Assembly (NCBI GenBank): GCA_963580455.1
Contig: OY756963.1
Coordinates: forward strand, 21,099,555-21,163,554
Length of the DNA stretch: 64,000 bases
Reading direction: 5' to 3'
From: Euonymus europaeus
Lineage: Eukaryota > Streptophyta > Magnoliopsida > Celastrales > Celastraceae
Of the stretch, positions 1 through 10,809 are shown one piece after another. The notes below the pieces were generated by a model. The model was not told the DNA's origin. It did not search any database and saw nothing but the letters and a program-made list of their open reading frames with translations. Within the stretch, counting starts at the first letter, position 1. Every line of letters begins with the position of its first letter. The position numbers were made by a program, and so were the translations under genes.

Positions 1-221
1 AAACTAGTTTAATAATTAAATAAAATCTATTGAATATGAGTCTTGTTATAAAGAGTTTTATGCTTTGAGTTCGAATAAGTAATTTTTTTTCAAAATCTAA
101 CATATTTTTTTAGAGATAAATGACAAATGTGTGAGAGAACGGGGATAATAAAAAAAATTGAGGAAATTTTTTTTGATATGTCACTAATGTGATTGATAAT
201 CAATAAAATTAAACTTATAAA

Positions 222-273
222 TTAGATAATGTATAAGCTACTTTATAAGTTAACATACTCTCATCTAAAACGG
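222..273. mobile_element. MITE end, same family as 24257, 38579 and 45418
   Basis: This stretch contains 'gtataagct' and 'catactctcatctaaaacg'. The same blocks end the short elements at 38579-38650 ('catactctgatccaaacgg') and 45418-45540 ('catactctcatccaaacag'). The left boundary was not found, so this is probably a fragment. It abuts the left end of the MULE. Confidence 0.5.
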
Positions 274-1031
274 GAGCGCTAGGTAGCCCATGGTAGCCCA
301 CGTATATGTGGCAGCTAAGTGACAGTTGACTCAGCTGATGACTGTGCATTTTTGAAAATAAAATAACGGCTCGTAAATCAAGACTGACCTGAAAGGAGGG
401 AAAACGTGACCTCACTTTCTCTTCTAACGCAGGATTCGACCTTCTGGAACTGTACACAGCGAGACCACCTCATTTGCACCTCTACATTGTGACGGAAGCT
501 ACGGCTGATAGAATCTTTGTTTGGCGATAGGCTAAATCAAGTTTTCGTGGCCGAAACGAGACAAGAAATCACAACGAGAGCATCATCCGTCAGGCGATTT
601 CGAATATTGGGAACCCTAGCTCGTTCTTCACCCTTTCACAGGGCTGTCAATTCGTGGCTAAATCAAGCACTTCTGCACAAAAGGTATTCCATTGTTTATA
701 ATACTACATGAAATAATTTATGATTTAAGCACTGTGATAGTTTACAAGTCATTTGTGACAGTGGAATAATGAAATCAAAATGTAGGCATCTGATCAAACT
801 CGTTAAGGCTTTAGATGTTTTTTCCGTCTGTGATTGATATAGTTGTTGCATATCATAGTGTCCGTCACTATTAAACTTTGGTTGTTTAGCGTTTTTTGAA
901 TCCACTGTTTTTGTTGAAATAAAGTGAGCATGGAAATTAGGTTGAACCAGGTAAGTCAATATGAAATTTAGTTAGAATAGGAAGGAGTTGCTTAGGAGTT
1001 ATGACAGCGAGTTAAGACTGATGCATATGGT

Positions 1032-4000
1032 ATGGCATTGATTATTATTAATGGATTTGATATTCCATTGTTGAAAAGTAATGGAATAACTGTTTTTTAT
1101 CCTATGGAACATCACAGCTTCTTAACATGAGAAAGCAAACGAAGGCAAAAGCGAACGAGAAGAAGGTGGAGGTCAAGCAAGTGTACCCTCTCCAGTACAA
1201 GTCAAATCTAGAGGCTATTGGGAAATTGATGACAAGCTTAGAATTTACAAAAGAGCATTTGCAAATGCTAATGAAAACACATTTCTGGCACATCTTCAAA
1301 CAATGGATTGGAAAAGTGCCAGATGTGAAGCTTAGGAAAACTGATGACAACCTGTGTGCAATCATAAAGAAGTACGACGTGCGTGATGGAGCTTTTATTT
1401 TGGGAAAGAAGAAGGTTCGAGTATCTGAGCATGATGTCGCACTTGTTTTTGGGGTATCATCTGGCAATGAATTGATGAATTTGGCACGGCAACCTAAACC
1501 AGAGCACCTGGACTTTGTTAATAAAAGATTTGAGAAGGAGAAAATCATCAGATCAAGGAACATAAAAGCTGCTTTGCGTGAAGCGATGGCAGGGAGAACA
1601 ACGACAGATGCAATTGATGTGGCAAGGCTGCTGACACTATATATCTGTTTGACATTGTTCTTCTCGACGAGAGGTGATACATTGCCTTGGGCTTTAATCC
1701 AGTATGTGTACAATGTGGATGAAATGAGGAAATATAATTGGTCACGCGCAATTGCTAGTTATCTGATGGAATCAGTTAAAAAGTATGTTGCCAATCCTGT
1801 CAAAGTCACAGGCTGCGTTTGTTTATTGACGGTATGAGACTATTTAAACCAATACATGAACCTTTACTCTAATTAGTTAATAATTAACTGATGTGATAAT
1901 CTTGTTTGCAGTATTGGTTTTGCGAGCATACGAGAATCTTCAAACCAACTGAGGAGGCAAGATTCCCAAGATTCCTGAAATGGAACTCCAAGAAATGGCC
2001 AAGAAAGGATTTTGATAAACTATACATTGCCCCACTAAAAAAAAACCAAGTAAGTGTCTATCATATTTCACCTATGAAGCTATCAAAGCTGTTTTAAACT
2101 TCATTTAAAAAAAATGGATTTGGTTATTGTAATACATATAAAGTGGTTCTAATTTGCGTGTGGTGTGCTATTCCATTAATAATTATCAATGGAATTTATA
2201 TAGGTGCACGAAGGTGAACTGGAGTCGACTGACATGGAGGACAGACTAATTGCTCCTACTTATGTGCCGACTGAAACGTTTGGTGATACCAATAATGGAA
2301 ATGTTGAAGGTGATGGTCATGGGTTGCCTATTGAACCACATGTTGGGGCTGAGATGAATGATATGGACGGGACGATGTCCAAAGTTGTGGATGAAAGAAC
2401 AGTGGGGGATGAAGCAGTTGATGGGGGTGAAGACCACGATAGAGAATTGGCGAGGTCGAAGACTGATAATGAAGGAACAACAAGTAATGATAAAGGAATG
2501 GCGATGGATGATCACAATGTCGGGGTAGTTGACTCATGCTGTCATTACTGCACGGACAATGAAGGTAGACACTACAGCACACCGAAAATCAGCAATGAAC
2601 TTCATGAACCACAATATGTCAATGTGGCAAACGACAATACAGCAGGAGTTATTGATGCACATATAAATGAGAATGTCGAAGAAAGTGAAGAACTTTGTAA
2701 AACACGAAAGCAGGTTGAAGATCTTCTGATGCGAATTAGTGATATCGAGCATGAAAAAAGCTTAGAAGAAGTGAAGTTCGAGAAAATGAAAGAAGCATTG
2801 AATATAGAACAGAATGAGAAACAAGAGTTAAAAGATCATGTTCGAGCCCTAGAACAAGCAAAACTTGCAGCAGAAAAACAAAATTCTGATCTTTGTACCG
2901 AATTACAAAGAGCACTAGATGAAATGCATAAAAAAGACAACTCTGTGTTAGACATTGCGAAGGAGATTGACCGAGCAGAGCTAACCATGGAAATTGATTT
3001 GCTGAAATCTGATGTGCAAGAGTTGAAGGGTGAACTAGGCCTAGTCCGTGAACTCGAGGAGAGCAATTGTACTCTAAATCTTCAAATACATAAATTGAAT
3101 GAAGATAAGCTAAAGGTGGAGACTGAAAAGAATGGACTTGTAAAAGAATTGCGAAACATACGACCCACAACAACTGCCGCTGCTGCCAAATTAGGACCAG
3201 ATAGTGAAACAAGGAATGAAGGAGAAACAAGTTTTTGCAGTGGAAGAGGCATTGGAAGAAGAATTCAAAAAATGAGAGCCAGGAAAAGGGGGAAAGCAGT
3301 ACAAAAAGTTGTAGTAGCAAAAACCCCACCATCTATGATAGGACGTTTGAAGAATAAGGAAAGGACTGAAAGAAAGACGGGAGATTCTGATTTTGATTAT
3401 GAATGGGGCTACAAAGACAGCACTGGGGATAAAGGTAAAACACTTTGTAGGAAAAGACATCCAGAAACGAAGCATGATGATGCAATCTGTGTCGACAACA
3501 TGGAAGACCCTATATCAAACAAGAAGGCAAGACCATTGCCATCAAAATCAAAGGGAAACAAGTTCATGTTGGCAGAAGACAGGGAGAAGATGGCCAAGAT
3601 ATGTAATATTGGCACGAATGAGTAAGTATACTACCAATATTTTCCACAATAGTATTGTTTTAAAACAATGGCATTCATAATTCCATTGTTTAAAAACAGT
3701 GGATTTTGTTATTAGTGCAATGGTATTCATAATTCCATTGTTTAAAACAGTGGATTTTGATAATTCCATTGTTTTAAAACAGTGGATTTTGTTTTAAAAC
3801 AATGGCATTGATAAATCCATTGATATTAATTAACAGAATACTAACTGGTAATTTATGGCAGCACTGTTATTTGGTCCGGTGCAAACGCAGTCTCGTACGC
3901 AAAAGCTGTTGCCTTATGTACCACAGAGATGATTTCGAATAATGTAAGTGACTAATTTAAATGAAAACTAATTCTTATGCACTATTTGAATAGGTTATTG

Positions 4001-6637
4001 ACACTATTATGCTACAACATCTAGGTCATCGATTCATATTCGGAGATATTGACTATGAGCAAAGCAGAGACAGAGCAAGACACCCAAGAACTTCAAATGG
4101 GCAAAGCGATTGCTTTTACGAGTTCTAGTCTGGTATACATGACACTGGTTTAATAAATTAAATAACAAAAACACCAAATGAAATATATGTTTTGTTGCAG
4201 GCATTCATACGAATAGGCAAAACCGAGCTTTTCAAAAAGCATGTGACAGACAAAGTGATGGAGGTTCGTGATACGTACAGGTACCTATTATTCCCCATAC
4301 ATGCAAAAGGTGACAAACTTGTTGCGGATCATTGGACATTGCTAGTACATGACACATGGGATGGATTGTGGACACATTACAATTCATTGCTGCCAAGGAT
4401 TAAAACTGCAAGAGATCCGTACTCAAAAGATGCCAATGAATTTGTAAGAACACTATCCCATATGTTATTGGCAAAATTTCATAGAGTTCGATTCTCTTAA
4501 TAAATTATCTTCTCCCTACAGATAAAGTGCTACAACAGCATGATGCCAGAACACCTCAGATGCGAACCAAAAGGCAATATCACATTCCTTGAGTCACCAC
4601 AACAGGCTCCTGGAAGGTAATATACTGAGCATAATTAAGCGAAACTATAATTACCAATATATATGTGTAATGTAGCTCATTATCAATGAACAGTTTGGAT
4701 TGCGGGGTAATTGTCATGTTCATCATGGACCACATATTCAGCAGACTCCCTATCCCAAGGAATATATCAGCAGATGAAATTGCAAGCTTCAGATCTGATG
4801 TAATGCATGACTTTCTGAGTGACGGGCGTCGTTCGTGGGACGAGAATGTTTCGATGGCGAGAACAATGTTAGCAAGTAGTTCCAAATGAATGTTGGATTT
4901 GAAAACCTTTATTTTGTAATGTTTGTTAGTACAAACAAATGTATTTTGGCATGAGATATCCGTGGGGAACACGTAATATATATTTTTGTTTAAGGAAAAC
5001 ACCTGAGGACTGTGAAAATCACTAGTTCCATTGATTTTAAACAATGGTATAGTCGAATTCCATTGCACCATTCATTTGCTTTTGGATTAATGGCTTAATG
5101 ATTTTTCAATTACAGGTTCCATTGATTTTAATTAGTGGAATAGTCGAATCTTAGTAATAATCCTTCAAATAAAATAACATAAGCATATGGGTTTCCAGAT
5201 TCCATTGATTTTAGATAGTGGAATAGTCTAATTCCATTGTTTATAATCACTAGACCAAATGAATTCCAATGTTGTACATGAATTCCATTTAACGGATCAT
5301 GCAATACTCTCGTTCATCAAAGTCATTACATACCAATCAATGAAGCATAAAAACAATATAAAACATCACATTGCCCAAAAGATTAAAATATATCAATTGT
5401 TATACATCATAAGCCATAGGAAATACAAATTCATAACATAATCCGATTAAAGTACTGGAAATGTTCAGAATTAATTCATCCGTCATCCACATGATTGCCA
5501 TATCATCATCCTTCCTGTAAAAAAAAGGATCAATAATTAAAAATAGTTAAATGAAATTAATACAGTTGAATGAAATTACATTGTATTAATCCGTAAACAT
5601 ATATAAGATTTAATATATACCGATATATCGTCAAGGCCTATAGATTGATCTGTCATTGATGTGCTATCCTCTACATGACCTTTGCCACCTCGTTTCCGCT
5701 TAATTTTTTTTTCCTTCCTAACACAACGAGGACGCCCCTTTGAACGTTTGATTAGTGGATCCTTCTCATTTGAACCTGACAGTAAACAATCGACTGTTAC
5801 TTGTGCAATTGTCTTAGATTCATTCTCCAGCCAAGCTTTCACTGATTTGTACTTCGATTCGGTTGTTGCAGCCAAGTCCGCAACCTTGCTAAATAATGTA
5901 CAAAGCTCGTCATATCGACGCTGCTCCGTTGTCGCAATCCATCCATCGTAATTAATCTTCACTCGAGAATGACATCTCCTCAAATCTTTCCTCCACCTAT
6001 CAAACACGTACTTCTCTGGAAGCAAATAATGACCCATGCGAACCAGCACAACAATGGCATGCCTACATATCATTCCTCTGAATTCAAAATTGCAGCACAC
6101 ACAATTGACTGACAAATTAGCTTCCTCAAACAAAACCTTAAATACAACTTTCTTCCTACAATTCTCCCCATATGCAATGTCTTCCTCAACATTGAAAACT
6201 CTAAAATTAGCAATGGGCTCAACAGACAAAATCTCACAATAAACCATCCCACACAGCTCTTTCTGAAACTCCTTGAACTTCGATTCAGTATATAATTTCT
6301 GAATTTGTTTTTCCATCTCGAAAGATGTCACCCATTGCAGCTGCTTGTTAAAAGAATTAAAATTAGCAAGAGTTTCTTTCTCAACCTTATCCCTCAATGC
6401 GTTGTTGTATTGCTCAACAAATTGTTTTAGTGTTGTCTTCGAGTGCACATACCCGTCAAAAAATGCATTAATACTCTCGCTCCTCTGAGTTGTTGACATC
6501 CCTGAAAACATCATAACCGGATGAATGATCAGACATTGTATACAGTCAAGTTCTATTGGTTTTAAACAATGGAATAAACAATTCCACTGATTTTAACCAA
6601 TGGAATTGGTAATCCCACTGATTAAAATTAATGGAAT
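1032..6637. repeat. Dispersed about 24-bp hairpin motif in the noncoding parts of the MULE
   Basis: A short imperfect palindrome of the form TTCCAyTGATTTTAA followed by a complement of TTCCA recurs. Clear copies lie at 1063-1086, 2170-2195, in a cluster at 3653-3822 (at least four), at 5026-5047, 5117-5140, 5200-5223, 6551-6574, 6580-6605 and 6612-6637; a half copy is at 5231-5250. They fall in the ULP1 5' region, ULP1 introns 2 and 3, the convergent intergenic space and transposase intron 3. None was found in exons. I saw no copies outside the element by eye. Confidence 0.75.
1127..4889 (+). CDS. ULP1-like C48 cysteine protease with N-terminal plant-transposon domain
   Basis: I read eight exons: 1127-1831, 1912-2049, 2204-3621, 3862-3943, 4025-4132, 4201-4443, 4522-4616 and 4676-4889. 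All junctions are GT-AG and keep frame, giving 1,000 residues with no interruption. Residues about 1-280 resemble the DUF1985-type N-terminal region of plant Ulp1/transposon proteins (VALVFGVSSG). The third exon is charged and partly coiled coil (about residues 440-610), then basic with nuclear-localisation-like KKARP. The C-terminal peptidase shows the C48 signature: His in DHWTLLV, a nearby Asp in DTWDGLW, Gln in SPQQAPG and Cys in LDCGV. Ulp1 enzymes process or remove SUMO from proteins; whether this one is active is inferred. Frame integrity contrasts with the broken transposase beside it. Confidence 0.83.
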
Positions 6638-8274
6638 CTTCAGATACAAACAAACTATGTAATGACATAACATACCTGCCCAAAAAGTTTTCTTCAGGTA
6701 TATAGGAACCCACTTGACCCTATCAGAATACAAATTGTTCAACCAACTATTGTTTTCTAGCTTATATGTTGAAACCATCAAATTCCATCAGCCTTCAAAC
6801 TCATCAATAGTATGGGAATCGAAAACAACATTCCCCATTGCAGCAGTTATTTGATTGTACTCCTTGAATGAACCAAGTTTCTCAGGAACCTTCTTCAAAA
6901 TATGCCATAAACACCACCTATGCCTAGCATTAGGGAAAACTATTTGAATTGCATTCTGCATAGCTCTATCTTGATCTGTTATTATTCCATGTGGAGCAAC
7001 CCCATACATACACGTAAGCCATGTTGTAAACAACCAAGTAAATGTCTCTGTAGTTTCATTAGACACCAAACCACACCCAAGTAATATGGATTGGCCGTGA
7101 TGATTTACTCCGACAAAAGGAGCGAAAGGAATGTCATACTTATTTGTCAAATAAGTAGTATCAAAAGTAATAACATCACCAAACTCACGCGCAGCAGCTC
7201 TGCTACGAGGATCAGCCCAAAAAACACTCATTAACCTCCCCTCCTCATCCCAATCTATCAAAGAAAAAAAAACCCTCATTCTTAGACTGCATTTTAGCAA
7301 AATAATTTTGTATTGCACTAGCGTCACCCACACCCATCCTCATCTGTCTGACTTTGGCAACGAGATTACGAGTGTCCTTCTGCAAGAAAGTTAATTTTTC
7401 ATGACCTCCTGCAGCAATAACCTGTGCACTATGACTCTTATTTGGCATAATCCCAGCAATGTCATTTATAAGTAACTGCCTCTGCACATGAGCATTAATC
7501 TTCCTATTACAAATGAAAAACCTAGATTTGCTAGGGCTTAAATGATGATTGTGTTCGTCCTCAAATATGGTAATCTCCCATTTATCCCCCATAACTGCAC
7601 GACATCTTACCCTAGCATAACATCCAATTTTCTGAGACGAACGATGGTTTCTAACATTCTTCGACCGGCTAATTAGTTTGCCTGAAATAAAAAAACAGTA
7701 CATCAAACATCCCAAAAGAATTTATAGTTTTAGGTGCCTACTCAAACAGATGACTTACTACATTGGGATATTCAGTTGAATAATTAACCGCATTTATTAA
7801 AACTAATGGATTACACTTTCAGAAGAATTTAGCATTATATTCCAAAATGAAAATTCCACCGACCTGCTCTTGCGCAAGTAAATGTCACAAACTTGCAGTT
7901 CCCATCCTTATCCTTATTTGATGTTCTGCGCTTCACCGGAAAACCATTGAGCTCACCATGTTTCTTGTACAACTCAAAAATTTCAACTTCACTCTCAAAA
8001 ACCATTCCAACAGCAATAGTAATATCTTCAAATTCATCGACAACATCATCGGTATAGTTCACAACCAGAGGAGGACTATGGTAATCCAAACCATGACAAC
8101 AATCGATTATGTCTATCCTGGAAATAAAAATAAAAATAAAAAACAAGATCATTATGACCGTGTGAGTTCATAGACAAAGAAAACACACAGAAAACTCTTT
8201 ACACATCATTCGAACCAAAAATCGTTCAACATAAATATAAAATCTTTAAAACAACATGAATACCCATCTGCCAT
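5506..8274 (-). pseudogene. FAR1/FHY3-related MURA transposase, frameshifted
   Basis: Reading from right to left, exons are 8264-8274, 7864-8117, 6676-7681, 5621-6501 and probably 5506-5514 (final codons and stop). Domains in order are a FAR1 DNA-binding domain (CKFVTFTCARAG, then CYARVRCRA and DEHNHHL), a MULE transposase core (DVITFDTTYLTNKYD, later ITDQDRAM and WCLWHILKK) and a SWIM zinc finger (CVCCNFEFRGMICRHA). Two lesions interrupt it. One is an extra T in the nine-T run (plus coordinates 7264-7272), and exon phases close only if one base is discounted. The other is an in-frame TGA at 6788-6790, where the context suggests a former CGA. Uncorrected, no full-length enzyme can be made. 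An intact reading would be about 719 residues, usual for the family. Confidence 0.85.
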
Positions 8275-8654
8275 TGTCGAGATGCCGGATCTGTATCAAT
8301 CTGGATCTGACAACGAAGCTATCAAACACGATTTCAGACAGAGTGACCGATAGTGTACGAAGCTTGAATGTCATAAATGCTAGATGACGGATCTGTATAA
8401 CTTTGGAGTTAATATCAATTTCAGACAAAGAGAAGGAGGCGGACCTGGAGCTCGCATTTCATAAATGTCGGACAAAGAGATGAGTAATAGGAGACATAAA
8501 TGCTGGGTTTTTCAAAATTCAAAAACAAACCTAAAAAAAAAAATATAAGTCAACAATTTCAATTGAGCCGTGATGTGTCACTGCCAGCTCAGATTCAGTC
8601 AATATGAGCTACCATGCGCTACTTAAAGATGGGCTATATGTCATTTTTGTATCT

Positions 8655-10200
8655 AAAAAGTCACTTGGAGGCGTGACCCACAACACTAGCATTGTTATTC
8701 AAATTTAGCCTTTGCTGCACGCCACTCTTCCTGGCCTGGTCCCACTCTACAAAAAGACAAGCTTGAGTTGACTACTTGATGTGGATTTTGGCATAATTTC
8801 TCCGAAGTTTTGAATTTCTTTGCTTCCATATACCCCAAATAATCATGCAGGCCTTGATAATATAATTATGAGAATGACATCCAGGAGTCCTTCAACCAAC
8901 CTTCGAATGAGACTGTCCTATGATAATTCAAATACATATTTGGGGGTTTAACCATTGGACCCCTTCAGTGTCCCAATTTGGGGGCATTCATTTTTTTTTT
9001 TGAAAAAATATGAAATAATTATAAATGTGTAATTTATATTGTAACGATCTCAACGATATATTTTTTATTCGAAATAAAAATTAAAATCATTGTGAAACAT
9101 GTGTGAAAATTCTAAACCGTCGGATTTAAAATCTAAACATTCAATTTTAGATCACTATGATTCTTATTTTTGTTTCGAACAAAAAAATACCGTTGGGATC
9201 GTTATAATATACACTACACATTTATCATTTTTTCAGATTTTTTTTTAAAAATTTATTGCCCCAAATTGAGGCACTTGAGGGGTCCAGTGGTTTTACCCAT
9301 TGGATCTACCCCCAATCCTTCATATACAACCTAGCTACCGCCCAACATTGTACATCATACGAACAATCTAAAAACATGTGCAAAGAGTGTTCTCCATAAT
9401 CCCCACATAACACACATAAGTTGTCAACATAAACACCTCTAATTAATATATTATCACTCGAAGGAAGACAATGTCTCACAACCCGCCAAATAAACATTTT
9501 GATACGAGGAGGTAACTCCAACTTCCAAAATTTCACCTAATCCACACTCCTATTTGCCAGGCCTTCTTGCTCCTCCTCCAAACATACCCGATACCTAGCC
9601 TCACTGTATACAAACCTCTCTTATCATAGTGCCAAATCAATCTATCAAACTGCCTAGATGACCCAAGTGGAATAGACAAAATAGATGCAGCATTCTCTTC
9701 AGAAAACAACTTAGTAACCATGCTAACATCCCATTTTTTTCTTCCTTCAATCCAAAGGTCGCACACCTTCATCTCCTCTAAATCTTCAATTATAGGTGTA
9801 TTTAAAAGAAATATGCCATCCACTCTCAACCAAGTATCACTCCAAAAATTTATCTATAATCCATCCCCTACCTGCCACCTACACCCACCCTTCACCACAT
9901 GTCTCGCACTCTAAATACTTCCATATAAAATTGGGATTATTAACCAATTGGACAGAAAGAAAATCCCCACTAGGAAAATATTTAATTTTGAGTATCCTAA
10001 ACACTAAAGCACCTGGGTTAGAGACTATGGACCACCCCTGCTTACCCAACATTGCTAAATTGAAAGCTCGCAGATCTCGAAATCCCAAACCTCCCTCCTC
10101 CTTTCACACACATAGCCTCTCCCAACGCATCCAACTAATCTTCCTCCTACCAACCCGGTTTCATACCCCATCAGAAATAATTCATCATCTTCTCTAGCTC
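8655..10200 (-). pseudogene. Decayed LINE (L1-like) ORF2 3' part
   Basis: Read on -, 10088-9879 gives GLGFRDLRAFNLAMLGKQGW, the C-terminal reverse-transcriptase signature of plant L1 elements. 9829-9533 continues the thumb region, and 9536-9306 gives the RT-associated zinc-binding domain (KLELPPRIKMFIWR, then LCVLCGDYGEHSLHMFLDC). After an inserted MITE, 8930-8660 adds the terminal segment (IIWGIWKQRN). Several stops and frameshifts break it, so it is nonfunctional. Neither a poly(A) end nor target duplications were found. Confidence 0.85.
8944..9298. mobile_element. Foldback MITE inserted in the LINE
   Basis: The left end 'gggtttaaccattggacccc' pairs with the complement of the right end, 'gggtaaaaccactggacccc'. 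Complementarity continues inward almost through the whole 355 bp (for example 'ctaaaccgtcgg' against its counterpart), so the element is one long imperfect hairpin. It splits LINE coding sequence. The target duplication is not clear. Confidence 0.8.
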
Positions 10201-10809
10201 ATCACATTAAGAAATAGGAAGGAGAAAAACACTCATACAGTAAGATGGTATAGCTTGAGCAACTGATTTAATTAATTAATTACTCTATTTCCTTAATTAA
10301 TATGTTGAATATTTATTTGATTTTATGATTTTATTTTAATTAATTATTAGCCCGTTAGGGTTTAGTGAATTCGTTTCTATTGAAGTTTAACACTTATTGT
10401 TTAGGTTATAACATGTACATCCGATACATGAACCCGTTAGAGTTTAGCAAATTCATTTTAACACTTATTGTTTAAGTGATAGCATGAAAATTCAATATAC
10501 AAACCAACTAGAGTTTAGTGAATCTATTTCATTTTTAATATAACATTTATTGTTTAAATACAGTCTACCATAAATTCTTAAAATGTGAATTATTTATCAA
10601 TACTAACACTTAATTATTAAAAAATATTATAAGGCCACGTGACCTCCATTAAATGTCTTAAATGCTGTAGAAACCAAGATACTTTTAACTTTCAGTTCCA
10701 TTTCCTACTCACAAAGAAACCTCATACGAAATTTGCTCATCTTTGTCTCTGCTGCTCTGTTTCTCTTTACCTCCTTCAACGTAGGGCAGCTCCATATCCT
10801 TCTAATGCA

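Larger units (their letters stand above)
272..8635. mobile_element. Mutator-like element carrying a Ulp1 protease gene and a broken MURA transposase
   Basis: The segment contains a + strand gene with a Ulp1 peptidase domain and a - strand FAR1/MULE transposase that converge near 5 kb. Degenerate terminal inverted repeats flank it: 284-300 'tagcccatggtagccca' pairs with the complement of 8605-8621 ('tagcgcatggtagctca'), 15 of 17 matching, and 275-290 pairs with the same right end in a second register. A 9-bp target duplication was not recognisable, so the exact ends are uncertain. Ulp1-bearing MULEs are known in plants (the KAONASHI type in Arabidopsis and CUMULE in melon). Assigning this one to that class rests on gene content only. 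Confidence 0.72.

Noticed and set aside
2246..3332. Long - strand frames opposite the ULP1 third exon
   Set aside because: They are antisense shadows of a Glu/Lys-rich coding exon.
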